This document shows, in pieces, positions 17,486 through 26,042 of a stretch of 64,000 bases of DNA. Made by a program: the position numbers and the translations under genes. The stretch is from Pseudonocardia sp. T1-2H (GTDB lineage: Bacteria > Actinomycetota > Actinomycetes > Mycobacteriales > Pseudonocardiaceae): positions 4,960,001 through 5,024,000 of the forward strand of contig NZ_JBBPCL010000001.1 of the NCBI RefSeq assembly GCF_038039215.1. The letters are read 5' to 3'. Each line of letters begins with the position of its first letter. Within the stretch, counting starts at the first letter, position 1. The notes under the pieces were generated by a model, which was not told where the DNA came from, ran no database searches, and saw only the letters and a program-made list of their open reading frames with translations.

Positions 17486-18817
17486 ATGACGGACCGGGGC
17501 GTCCCGCAGGGCGGCATCGGGCGGTCGGCGCGGCTGGCGTCGCTGCCGCTGGCCTTCACCGGACGGGCCGTGGCGGGCTGGGGCCGCACATTGGCCGGGG
17601 CGGACTCCGACGAGGTCGCGGCCGCGACGGTCGCGCGCAACGCCGAGCAGCTCTTCGCCGTGCTCGGCACGCTCAAGGGCGGCGCGATGAAGCTCGGCCA
17701 GGCGCTCTCGGTCTACGACGCGATGATCCCCTCGGAGTTCGCCGGGCCCTACCACGACGCGCTCGCGAAGCTCCAGACGTCGAGCCCGCCGATGCCCCGG
17801 CGCGACGTGCACCGGATGCTCGCCGAGCAGCTGGGCCGCGGCTGGCGGGAGCGCTTCACCGACTTCGACGACGAGCCGCGGGCCGCCGCGAGCCTCGGCC
17901 AGGTCCACCGCGCCACCTGGCGCGGCGCGGACGGCGGCGGCCGGGACGTGGCCGTCAAGATCCAGTACCCCGGTGCGGACGTCGCCCTGGACTCGGACCT
18001 GCGCACGCTCGAACGGTTCTCCCGGCTCTTCGCCGCGGTGTTTCCCGCCCTGGACGTCCGGGCGCTGATCCGCGAGCTGCGGGAACGGACGCTCGAGGAG
18101 GTGGACTACCGCATCGAGGCCGACCGCCAGCGCCGGTTCGCCGCGGAGTTCACCGGAGACCGCGACCTCCTGGTGCCGCGCGTCGTCGCGTCGGCCCCGA
18201 AGGTGCTGGTCACGGACTGGCTCGACGGCGTCCCGCTGCGGGACCTGCTGGGGGGCGCGGGCGACGAGGCGGACCGGGACCGCTACGGCCACACGATCGT
18301 CGAGTCCATGTTCGCCTCACCCGCGCGGATCGGGCTGCTGCACGCGGACCCGCACCCCGGCAACTTCCTCGTCCTCCCCGACGGCCGGCTCGGGATGATC
18401 GACTTCGGCGCCGTGGCGGAGCTGCCCGGCGGGATCCCGCCCGTCCTCGCGCGGATCCTCGTCCTCACCGCCCGGGGCGAGTCCGAGGCCCTGACCGCGC
18501 TGCTGCGGGACGAGGGCTTCCTCGCCGCGGACGCCGAGTCCGCGGACGTGCTGCGCTGGGTCGGTGCGCTGGCGGACCCGCTGCGCGAGGAGCGCTTCCA
18601 CTTCACCCGCGAGTGGATGGGGCGCCAGGGATCACGGGTGGCCAACCCCGGCAACCGCGCGTACCGCGAGACCGGGCGGGCGCTGGCCATGCCGGCGGAG
18701 TTCGTGCTGGTCCTGCGGGTGCTGTCCGGCTGGATGAACATCCTCGCCCAGCTGGACTGCACGGTCGCCGCCCGCGGGGTCGCCGAGCGCTGGGTGCCCG
18801 GCTTCGCCTCCGTCTGA
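17486..18817 (+). CDS. ABC1/UbiB family atypical protein kinase
   Basis: A 443-residue member of the ABC1/UbiB/ADCK family, linked to quinone and lipid metabolism. The family KxGQ motif (GGAMKLGQALS, about residue 70), the Ala-rich loop (AAASLGQVHRA, about 137), the catalytic Lys (DVAVKIQYPG, about 155), the catalytic loop (LLHADPHPGNF, about 288) and the metal-binding DFG (MIDFGAVAEL, about 309) are all present, so it should bind nucleotide. The start is the ATG after CGGGGG. It is convergent with the next gene, with only 3 nt between the stops. Confidence 0.88.
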   Translation: MTDRGVPQGGIGRSARLASLPLAFTGRAVAGWGRTLAGADSDEVAAATVARNAEQLFAVLGTLKGGAMKLGQALSVYDAMIPSEFAGPYHDALAKLQTSSPPMPRRDVHRMLAEQLGRGWRERFTDFDDEPRAAASLGQVHRATWRGADGGGRDVAVKIQYPGADVALDSDLRTLERFSRLFAAVFPALDVRALIRELRERTLEEVDYRIEADRQRRFAAEFTGDRDLLVPRVVASAPKVLVTDWLDGVPLRDLLGGAGDEADRDRYGHTIVESMFASPARIGLLHADPHPGNFLVLPDGRLGMIDFGAVAELPGGIPPVLARILVLTARGESEALTALLRDEGFLAADAESADVLRWVGALADPLREERFHFTREWMGRQGSRVANPGNRAYRETGRALAMPAEFVLVLRVLSGWMNILAQLDCTVAARGVAERWVPGFASV

Positions 18818-18820
18818 CCG

Positions 18821-19981
18821 TCATCCACGCCGCAGGACCCGGGGCAGGAGCACGGCGATCGCGACCGTCCCTACCGCGATCCACGGCGAACCTCCCAGAG
18901 CCCAGGCCGCGAACACCGCCAGCGCCACGATCTCCGCCCCGAGCGCGGCCACGGACGTGGCGGTGGCGCGGGCCCGCCCGCTGACCCGCTCCTGCAACCG
19001 CGAGTCGACGACGACGAGCACGCACTGCTGCAGCCCGTGGAAGACCCCGAGCGCGACGAGCCCCGCCGCTCCCCCGGCGCCGGCGAACCCCAGCGCCAGA
19101 CCCGCGACGCCGAACACGCCCGCGAGCGCGAGGGGGCCCAGGCGGCTCGCCCGCCCGCCGAGGCCCGCGCCGCCCGCCCCCGCGAGCGCGACGACGAGCA
19201 GCAGCAGCGGGACCGCGGCGATGGCGGCGCCGCCGGGTCCCTGGCCGACGATCAGCGGGAAGTACTCCTCGAGCGCGTCCATGCCGTTGACCAGCGCGAC
19301 CGCGAGCAGGGCACCGCGCAGGAGGGGCAGGCCGGCGGCCTCGGCGACGCCGACGCGGAGGGTGGCGAGGTAACCGGGCCCGACCGCCTCCGGCGCGGCC
19401 GTCGACGGCCGCTCCCTGTCCGGCTCTCCGTCCGGCTCGGCGTCCTCGTCGGGCGGCGGGCCCGCTCGCGGCGGCTCCGGGAACGTCTGCGCGAGGGCCG
19501 CGGCCGCGAGGCAGGTACCGACGCTCACCCAGCCCGCCGCGGCGTACGCCCCGGCGGCGAACAGCAGGGTCGCGGCGGCCGCCGAGGGCAGCTGCGTGAG
19601 GTGCGCGGCCGCGGTGATCCGGCCCCGGACCGTCGGGTAGAGCTCTGGGACCCCGGCCTCGCTCAGGCCCTCGAAGACCAGCGCCTCGACGGTGCCGGAG
19701 AACAGCGACGTCCCGATCCCCCAGAGCACGAAGCCGGCGGCGAAGCCCGCGAACCCGGGCAGGGCCAGCCAGACCGCGTAGCCGCCGGCCTGGAGCACGC
19801 CGCCCAGCCCGAGCACGTGCCGCCGGGGGAACCGGTCCGAGAGCGCACCGGAGGGCACCTCGGTGAGCAGGCCGGTGACCGACCAGACCGCGAACAACGC
19901 GGAGATCTCGGTGTCCGACATGCCCGAGTCCGCGAAGAACAGGGCGTACAGCGGGTAGAGCGGGACGACGTCGGCCAGCAT
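18821..19981 (-). CDS. major facilitator superfamily (MFS) transporter
   Basis: A 386-residue membrane protein with about 11-12 hydrophobic segments. The MFS signature between TM2 and TM3 is present as GALSDRFPRRHVLG. A charged cytoplasmic loop (about residues 165-200, many Glu/Asp/Pro) separates the two halves. The start MLADVVPLYPLYALFF gives a first helix; no alternative start lies upstream before the stop. It resembles drug or sugar efflux carriers, but the substrate cannot be told. It is divergent from the acyl-CoA synthetase, 147 bp apart. Confidence 0.82.
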   Translation of the reverse strand: MLADVVPLYPLYALFFADSGMSDTEISALFAVWSVTGLLTEVPSGALSDRFPRRHVLGLGGVLQAGGYAVWLALPGFAGFAAGFVLWGIGTSLFSGTVEALVFEGLSEAGVPELYPTVRGRITAAAHLTQLPSAAAATLLFAAGAYAAAGWVSVGTCLAAAALAQTFPEPPRAGPPPDEDAEPDGEPDRERPSTAAPEAVGPGYLATLRVGVAEAAGLPLLRGALLAVALVNGMDALEEYFPLIVGQGPGGAAIAAVPLLLLVVALAGAGGAGLGGRASRLGPLALAGVFGVAGLALGFAGAGGAAGLVALGVFHGLQQCVLVVVDSRLQERVSGRARATATSVAALGAEIVALAVFAAWALGGSPWIAVGTVAIAVLLPRVLRRG

Positions 19982-20128
19982 CGCCCACCCGACGACGCGC
20001 CGGGAGAGCCTGCGAGCAGGGGGCGGTAGCGGGCGTCAAGGGAACGGCACGGACGGAGGGTAGCGGCGGCCGCCGACGGCCGTCGCGGGAATTAGTGTCG
20101 GGGTGACCACCGGTGCAAGGGAGCACAG

Positions 20129-21652
20129 ATGACCACGGCCGAGCCGAGCCCGGAGACCCGTACCGCCCTCGCCGTCCGCCTCCGCGAGCTCGTCGCCGAG
20201 AACCCGGACGCCCCCGCCGTCACCGACGACGACGCGACGATCACCCGCGCGGAGCTCGACGCGCGCACCAACCAGCTCGCCCGCCGGTTCGCGAGGCTCG
20301 GCGTCACGAAGGGCTCGCTCGTCTCGATCGCGCTGCCGAACCGGATCCGGCACACCGAGTCGTCGGTCGCGGCGTGGAAGCTGGGCGCGATCCCGCAGCC
20401 GCTCTCCCACCGGCTCCCGGCCGCCGAGCTGGCGGCGCTGCTGGAGGTCGGGGACCCGTCCCTGGTCGTGGGCCTGGAGCCGGCCGACGGCCGGGCGTGG
20501 CTGACCGGCGCCGAGGACGTCTCGGACGAAGACGACTCGCCGCTCCCGGACGTCGTCGGGCCGTCCTGGAAGGCGCCCACCTCGGGCGGCAGCACCGGCC
20601 GCCCGAAGCTCATCGTGGCCGGTCAGGAGGCCAGCGTGGAGTCCGTGCTCGGCACGAAGGCGGAGTCCCTGCGCTTCGACCGCGACGGCGTCATGCTCGC
20701 GACCGCCCCGATGTACCACAACGGGCCGAACATGTTCTCGCTGATGGCGCTGCTGCAGGGGCACCACGTCGTCGTCATGCGGCGGTTCGACGCCGAGCGG
20801 GCCGTCCGGCTCGTCGCGGAGCACCGCGTCACGTGGCTCTACGTCGTGCCCACGATGATGGGCCGGATGCTGCGGTTGCCCGAGGAGGTCCGGGCGGCGT
20901 CGGACTTCTCGTCGCTGCGGACCGTGCTGCACGTCGGCGCGCCGTGCCCGCCGCACGTGAAGCGCGGCTGGATCGAGTGGGCGGGCGCGGCGACGCTGAT
21001 CGAGCTGTACGCGGGCACGGAGTCCCAGGCCAGCTGCGTGATCGACGGCGCGGAGTGGCTCGAGCACCCGGGTTCGGTCGGCAGGGTGGCGTCGGGCGAG
21101 ATGCGGGTCTGCGACGACGAGGGGCGCGAGCTGCCCGCCGGCGAGGTCGGCGAGGTGTGGATGCGCCGGGCCGCGGACACCCCGCCGACCTACTACTACC
21201 TCGGTGCGCAGGCGAACGAGCGCGACGGCTGGGAGTCCCTGGGCGACATGGGCCACTTCGACGCGGACGGCTACCTCTACCTGGCGGACCGGCGCTCCGA
21301 CATGATCCTCGTCGGCGGCGCCAACGTGTACCCGGCGGAGGTCGAGTCCGCGCTGGCCGAGCACCCGGCCGTCGTGTCGTCGGCGGTGATCGGGCTGCCG
21401 GACGAGGACCTCGGCAACGTCGTGCACGCGATCGTCCAGACTTCGTCCGAGGTGGGCGCCGACGAGCTGCGGGAGTACCTCCGCGGGCGGCTCGCGCCGT
21501 ACAAGGTCCCGCGGACCGTCGAGTTCAGCCCCGAACCGCTGCGGGACGACGCGGGCAAGGTCCGGCGGAGCGCACTGCGGGCGGAGCGGCTCACCCGATC
21601 CGGAAACCCGTGCCGGTCTCATCCCGCCACCGTGACACCCTTCCATCCGTGA
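20129..21652 (+). CDS. AMP-dependent acyl-CoA synthetase/ligase
   Basis: A 507-residue ANL-superfamily enzyme that activates a carboxylic acid as acyl-AMP and transfers it to CoA. The phosphate-binding loop appears as TSGGSTGRPK (about 151-160). The adenine motif YAGTES lies near 293. The C-terminal hinge is DRRSDMILVGGANVYPAEVE (about 387), and the catalytic lysine is in DDAGKVRRS near 476. The start is the ATG after a weak AGGGAG site. The following GNAT gene overlaps its stop by 3 nt, so the two are coupled. Substrate unknown; a short or aromatic acid is plausible. Confidence 0.87.
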   Translation: MTTAEPSPETRTALAVRLRELVAENPDAPAVTDDDATITRAELDARTNQLARRFARLGVTKGSLVSIALPNRIRHTESSVAAWKLGAIPQPLSHRLPAAELAALLEVGDPSLVVGLEPADGRAWLTGAEDVSDEDDSPLPDVVGPSWKAPTSGGSTGRPKLIVAGQEASVESVLGTKAESLRFDRDGVMLATAPMYHNGPNMFSLMALLQGHHVVVMRRFDAERAVRLVAEHRVTWLYVVPTMMGRMLRLPEEVRAASDFSSLRTVLHVGAPCPPHVKRGWIEWAGAATLIELYAGTESQASCVIDGAEWLEHPGSVGRVASGEMRVCDDEGRELPAGEVGEVWMRRAADTPPTYYYLGAQANERDGWESLGDMGHFDADGYLYLADRRSDMILVGGANVYPAEVESALAEHPAVVSSAVIGLPDEDLGNVVHAIVQTSSEVGADELREYLRGRLAPYKVPRTVEFSPEPLRDDAGKVRRSALRAERLTRSGNPCRSHPATVTPFHP

Positions 21653-22071
21653 TCACGCTGCACGACGGTTACGAGATCGACGACGATCCCGCCCGCATCG
21701 ACCGCGACGCCGTGTGGGAGTTCCTCTCCACCCAGGCCTACTGGGGGCGCTGGCGCGCCCGCGCGCAGCTCGAGACCCAGATCGACGTCGCCTGGCGGGT
21801 GCTCGCCCTCTACGGACCCGGGACGGGCAGGACCGTCGGCTTCGCCCGCGCCGTGTCGGACGGCGTCTCCTTCGCCTACCTCGCGGACGTCTACGTGCAT
21901 CCGGACGTCCGCGGGCACGGGCTCGGTGTCGCGCTCGTCCGCGCGATGCTCGACACCGGCGCGCACATGCGCTGGACCCTGCACACCCGGGACGCGCACG
22001 AGTTGTACCGGCGCTTCGGGTTCAGCGCCCCCGACGAGACCGCCCTGGAAAGGCCGGCGCCACCACGATGA
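21649..22071 (+). CDS. GNAT family N-acetyltransferase
   Basis: A 140-residue acetyltransferase. The acetyl-CoA-binding motif A is DVYVHPDVRGHGLGVALVRAML (R/Q-x-x-G-x-G/A form), and the C-terminal part ends in ELYRRFGF, as in YjaB/PhnO-type members. The start is a GTG whose last two bases form part of the upstream TGA, giving translational coupling to the acyl-CoA synthetase. Substrate unknown. Confidence 0.85.
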   Translation: MITLHDGYEIDDDPARIDRDAVWEFLSTQAYWGRWRARAQLETQIDVAWRVLALYGPGTGRTVGFARAVSDGVSFAYLADVYVHPDVRGHGLGVALVRAMLDTGAHMRWTLHTRDAHELYRRFGFSAPDETALERPAPPR

Positions 22072-22116
22072 CCAGCGGCGACGGGTTCGGCGGCGACCAC
22101 CGGTCATGAGGGCGCC

Positions 22117-23718
22117 CTAGGGCTCGAACACCGCGTCCGGCTCCACGGTCACCTCGAGCACCAGCGGCGTCTCCCGCCCCACCAACCCGGGCACGACGTC
22201 GTCGAGCGCCTCCTCCAGCGCGTCCCAGGTGTCGACGCGGCGCGCCGGGCAGCCGAGCGCCTCCGCCAGTCCGCCCACGCTGACCTCGGTGAACGCGGGC
22301 CACGGCGCCTTCCCGTCGCCCTGCTTCTCAGCCAGCCGGTCCATGATCGCGTAGCGGCCGTTGGCGAGGACGACGAACAGCACGCCCACCCGGTAGTGCG
22401 CCGCGCTCCACAGCGCCTGGATGCCGTAGAGCGACGACCCGTCCCCGACGACCGCGACCACCGGCGTGCCCGGCCGCGCCATCCGCACGCCGATCGCGGC
22501 GGGCAGGGCGAAGCCGAGACCGCCCATCGCCGCGCTCAGGAACCCGAGCGGGCGCCGGGCCGGGAGCAGGCGGTGCAGATCCGGCCGGCTCGACGGAGTC
22601 TCCTCGACCACCACGGTCTCCGCCGGGACCCGCGCGGCCAGCGCGGCGAGCACGTGCGCCGCCCGCAGCGGCTCCCCCGCCGTCGGTGGTTCCGGCGCCG
22701 AGGCGCGGACCGGGGAGAACGCGCCCCCGGCCGGCTCCGGCAGGCGCTCGGCCAGGGCCGCGCAGACCGCCGCCGGACCGGCGACGACGGCCAGGTCGAC
22801 AGGGCTGTGCCGGGCGTCCTCCGGGTCGTCGGTGATCATCGCGAGCCTCGTCCCGGCGGCGACCAGGGGCCCGGGTTCGTAGGGGTACTGCCGGAACACC
22901 GGCGCGCCGACGGCCAGCACGACGTCGTGCGCGGCCAGTGCGTCCCGCAACCGGGCCCGGCCCGCGGGCAGGTGCCCGGCGAACTGCGGATGGTCCTGCG
23001 GGAAGCCCGCGCGCGCCGCGAACGGCTCCTGCCAGACCGGGCAGCCCAGCTTCTCCGCGAGTGTGACCAGCGCGGACCACGTCCCGGCACCGTCCGCGTC
23101 CGCCCCGACGACGAGCGCCGGGGACCGCGCGTCGCCGACGAGCGCGGCCAGCTCGTCGACGACCGACGGGTCGACGGCCGTCCCGTGGCGCAGCACGGCG
23201 GGCGCGGCGACCTCGCCGTCCCCGGCCTCGGCGGACCAGTCGTCCGACGGCACGACGACCAGGGCCGGACCCCGGCCGTCGCGCGCCTCGTGCCAGGCCC
23301 GCGCGACCGCGCTCGGGACGTCCTGGGGCCGGGCCGGGGTCGTCGTCCAGACCGGGTAGCTGCCGGCGAGGCCCTCGAGGTCGCCGGCCAGGAACGGCCG
23401 GAACGCGAGGTGCCGGCGGTCCTGCTGGCCGACGAGGACGACCAGCGGCACCCGGTTGACCCGCGCCGTCGCCAGGGCACCGACGGCGTTGCCGAGCCCG
23501 GCCGTCGTGTGCAGGTTGACCAGGGCGGGGCGGTCGTTCGCGGTGGCCCAGCCCGTGGCGATCCCCACCACCGAGCCCTCGTGCAGGGCCAGGACGAAGT
23601 CGATGTCGTCGGGCAGGTCGGTCAGGAACGCGACCTCGGTGGAACCCGGATTCGCGAAGATCGTCGTCAGGCCGTAGCGGCGCAGGACGTCGAAGGTGGC
23701 GTCCCGGACAGTTCTCAT
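22117..23718 (-). CDS. thiamine diphosphate-dependent benzoylformate decarboxylase-like enzyme
   Basis: A 533-residue ThDP enzyme that resembles benzoylformate decarboxylase (MdlC) along its length. Ser26 (FANPGSTE), Glu47 (LHEGSVVG) and His70 (VNLHTTAG) sit at the same positions as the active-site residues of the Pseudomonas putida enzyme. The ThDP/Mg motif GDGSSLYG...VLAN is present near 428. The segment holding the second catalytic histidine (FRYHQYDPG in P. putida, His281) reads FRQYPYEPG here, with Tyr in its place, so substrate or rate may differ. It overlaps the upstream aromatic-acid carrier gene by 4 nt, which supports a 2-oxo-arylacid substrate. Confidence 0.82.
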   Translation of the reverse strand: MRTVRDATFDVLRRYGLTTIFANPGSTEVAFLTDLPDDIDFVLALHEGSVVGIATGWATANDRPALVNLHTTAGLGNAVGALATARVNRVPLVVLVGQQDRRHLAFRPFLAGDLEGLAGSYPVWTTTPARPQDVPSAVARAWHEARDGRGPALVVVPSDDWSAEAGDGEVAAPAVLRHGTAVDPSVVDELAALVGDARSPALVVGADADGAGTWSALVTLAEKLGCPVWQEPFAARAGFPQDHPQFAGHLPAGRARLRDALAAHDVVLAVGAPVFRQYPYEPGPLVAAGTRLAMITDDPEDARHSPVDLAVVAGPAAVCAALAERLPEPAGGAFSPVRASAPEPPTAGEPLRAAHVLAALAARVPAETVVVEETPSSRPDLHRLLPARRPLGFLSAAMGGLGFALPAAIGVRMARPGTPVVAVVGDGSSLYGIQALWSAAHYRVGVLFVVLANGRYAIMDRLAEKQGDGKAPWPAFTEVSVGGLAEALGCPARRVDTWDALEEALDDVVPGLVGRETPLVLEVTVEPDAVFEP

Positions 23719-24971
23719 GCGTCGGCCTTCCGGGTGGGCGCGCCGATCCGGCCCACCGCCGCCACGGCGACCGCGCCGAGCGCCGCGACCAGCGCGAACA
23801 CGTAGAAGCCCCAGGGGTAGGCGATCCCGGCGGAGAGGAGCGCGCCGCCGATCAGCGGCCCGGTGATCGCGCCGAGCCGGCCGATGCCGCTCGCCGCGCC
23901 GAGAGCCGTGGCGCGTACCGCGGCCGGGTAGTGGCGGCTGATCGCCGCGTAGACGAGCACCTGTGAGCTGAACACGAACACGCCGGCCAGCAGCACGCTG
24001 ACGTACACGCCGACGCCCGGAAGCCGGATGCTGAGCAGCGCGAGGAAGACCGCCGCCGCCGCGAACCAGCCGATGACCGCCTTCCGCAGGCCGATCCGGT
24101 CCGCCACGCGGCCGGCGACGAGCAGCCCGACGATCGCGCCGACGTTGAGCACGAGCAGCAGGGCGAGTGCGGCACCGAGCTCGTAGCCCGCCGACCGCAT
24201 GATCTCCGGCAGCCAGGTGTTCAGGCCGTAGACCAGGAGCAGGCCCATGAACGAGCTGACCCAGAAGGCGAGCGTCGCCCGGAGGTAGCCGCCACGGAAC
24301 AGGGCGGCGACGGGGTTACGGGTGCCGGTGACCTCGGCGGTCTCGGCAACGGCGTCGCCGGTCAGGGACTCGGGCAGCCGCGCCGCGATCAGCGGGACCA
24401 GGACCAGTGCCGGGAGCGCGCCGATGACGAACATCGCCCGCCAGCCGAACGAGGGGATCACCAGGATCCCGAGCAGCGCGGTCGCGACCGCCCCGACGTG
24501 GTAGCCCGTCATCAGCGTCGTGGTCGCGCTGCCGCCCTTCCCCACCCGGGCGAACTCGTTGACCATCGCCAGCGCCACCGGCAGCACACCGCCGAGGCCG
24601 AGCCCCGCGAGGAACCGCAGGACCCCGAACATGACCGGACCGGTGGCGAAGGCACAGAGCAGGGTGAACACCGAGAACGACGTGACGGTGATCAGCATCA
24701 TCCGGCGGCGGCCGAAGCGGTCCGTCAGCGGACCGATGCCGAGCGCGCCGACCATCACGCCGAGCAGCCCGACGACCGAGATCAGCGACGCGGTCCCGGG
24801 ATTCAGTCCCCAGGCCGGGTCACGCAGCAGGGACGGCAGCACCACCCCGAGGACGACGAGGTCGAACCCTTCGAGCGCCACGGCGGTCCAGCACAGCGGC
24901 GCGACCCAGCGCGGCGACCCCCGTCCTCCCGGACCGGCCTTCTTGCCGGACATCGACACTGATTCGGTCAC
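23715..24971 (-). CDS. aromatic acid:H+ symporter (AAHS) family MFS transporter
   Basis: A membrane carrier of about 418 residues with 12 predicted segments. It has the AAHS-type first helix motif (ALEGFDLVVLGVVLPSLL, with the DGxD-like acidic residue), the loop 2-3 motif GIGPLTDRFGRRRMM, and the repeat GRVADRIGLRKAV. Relatives such as PcaK, BenK and MhpT import benzoate, hydroxybenzoates or phenylpropanoids. The GTG at 24971 has a GGGGGA site 6 nt upstream; a GTG two codons earlier would touch that site. It is first in a two-gene operon with the benzoylformate decarboxylase-like enzyme. Confidence 0.85.
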   Translation of the reverse strand: MTESVSMSGKKAGPGGRGSPRWVAPLCWTAVALEGFDLVVLGVVLPSLLRDPAWGLNPGTASLISVVGLLGVMVGALGIGPLTDRFGRRRMMLITVTSFSVFTLLCAFATGPVMFGVLRFLAGLGLGGVLPVALAMVNEFARVGKGGSATTTLMTGYHVGAVATALLGILVIPSFGWRAMFVIGALPALVLVPLIAARLPESLTGDAVAETAEVTGTRNPVAALFRGGYLRATLAFWVSSFMGLLLVYGLNTWLPEIMRSAGYELGAALALLLVLNVGAIVGLLVAGRVADRIGLRKAVIGWFAAAAVFLALLSIRLPGVGVYVSVLLAGVFVFSSQVLVYAAISRHYPAAVRATALGAASGIGRLGAITGPLIGGALLSAGIAYPWGFYVFALVAALGAVAVAAVGRIGAPTRKADA

Positions 24972-25060
24972 GGTCACTCCCCCGGTGAGCAGGTGCGGGA
25001 AGTATGGGTGCCGATGTCCAGCCTGTCAGGGCGCGCTTCCGTTGGACGGAAGCCGGGGGG

Positions 25061-25309
25061 TCAGATGCGAATACGCGGCGGTCGCGCGGCCTGCGACCGG
25101 GGGGTTCCGCGGCGCGCATCGGCTCCGCAGGAGACGCAGACGTTCGACGAGTACTCCGTCATCGACGGGCCGCCGCGCTTCGCCACGAGGGTGAGGCGAT
25201 CCGCGTGCTCGAGGCAGAACTCGCCGCCACATCCGACGCACCGGCCGAGGGCCGCGCCCGGACATCCGGTCGCCTCGCCGGGCATCGGGACCGCGCAGTT
25301 CGTGGCCAT
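25061..25309 (-). CDS. small cysteine-rich putative zinc-binding protein
   Basis: An 82-residue protein with paired metal-ligand patterns: CVGCGGEFCLEH (C-x2-C-x4-C-x2-H) and, about 27 residues later, CVSCGAD (C-x2-C). This suggests one or two zinc knuckles of the AN1/B-box type. The C-terminus is basic. The start is the ATG with GGAGG nine bases upstream; an earlier ATG gives a less likely N-terminus. It lies between the aromatic carrier and the two-component operon. Function unknown. Confidence 0.6.
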   Translation of the reverse strand: MATNCAVPMPGEATGCPGAALGRCVGCGGEFCLEHADRLTLVAKRGGPSMTEYSSNVCVSCGADARRGTPRSQAARPPRIRI

Positions 25310-25424
25310 CGAAGGGGCCCTCCGTCTCGGTGCCGACGAAACCGGACTCCTCGGCAGGAGGCTCACATTATCGATGGAAGCGACAATCCGGAAGAACTCT
25401 CGGCCACTCTCAGGAGGCGGCTGC

Positions 25425-26042
25425 TCACCGGAGGTGTTCGCGCGCCCAGATCGCCGCCTGGACCCGGTCGGTGACCTTGATGCGCTGGAACACGTTCGTC
25501 AGGTGGGCCTTGACCGTGCGCTCGCTGATGCCGAGCCGGCGGGCCACCTGCTTGTTGGCGAGCCCCTCCGTGACGAGCGTCAGGACCTCGCGTTCGCGCT
25601 GGGACAGGTCGGTGACCACCGAGCGCGCGCGCTGCCGGTCGAGCAGTACCCGGCCCGCCCTCGGGTCCAGCGGGGCCTCCCCGGCGTCGACCGCGCGGAC
25701 GGCGTCGATCAGCGCGTCCGGCTCCACGTGCTTGAGGAGGTAGCCCCGCGCGCCCGCGTCGAGCGCCTCGAGGATGCGGGCCTCGTCACCGAACGACGTG
25801 AGGATGACGACCCGGACCTCGGGATGTCCGGTCACGATCCGCCGGGTCGCCTCGATGCCGTGCATGACAGGCATGTGGAGGTCCATGAGCACCACGTCCG
25901 GCAGGTGCTCCCCGACCAGGGCGACGGCCTCCTCGCCGTCCGCGGCCACCGCGACGACCTCGATGTCCGGCGCGGTCTCCAGCAGTTGGTGCAGGCCGTG
26001 CCGCACCACGGCGTGGTCGTCGGCCACGATCACTCTGATCAT
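25425..26042 (-). CDS. NarL/FixJ-type response regulator (partner of the adjacent kinase)
   Basis: A 205-residue regulator. The receiver domain (1-120) has acidic residues in VADDH, the phosphorylated Asp in VLMDLHMPV (about 54), Thr in ILTSF (about 82) and Lys in YLLKHV (about 104). The C-terminal LuxR-type helix-turn-helix covers about 140-205 (LSQREREVLTLVTEGLANKQ, then ISERTVKAHLTNVFQRI). It overlaps the kinase gene by 4 nt, so they are a cognate pair. It closely resembles the regulator at 40433. Confidence 0.95.
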   Translation of the reverse strand: MIRVIVADDHAVVRHGLHQLLETAPDIEVVAVAADGEEAVALVGEHLPDVVLMDLHMPVMHGIEATRRIVTGHPEVRVVILTSFGDEARILEALDAGARGYLLKHVEPDALIDAVRAVDAGEAPLDPRAGRVLLDRQRARSVVTDLSQREREVLTLVTEGLANKQVARRLGISERTVKAHLTNVFQRIKVTDRVQAAIWAREHLR

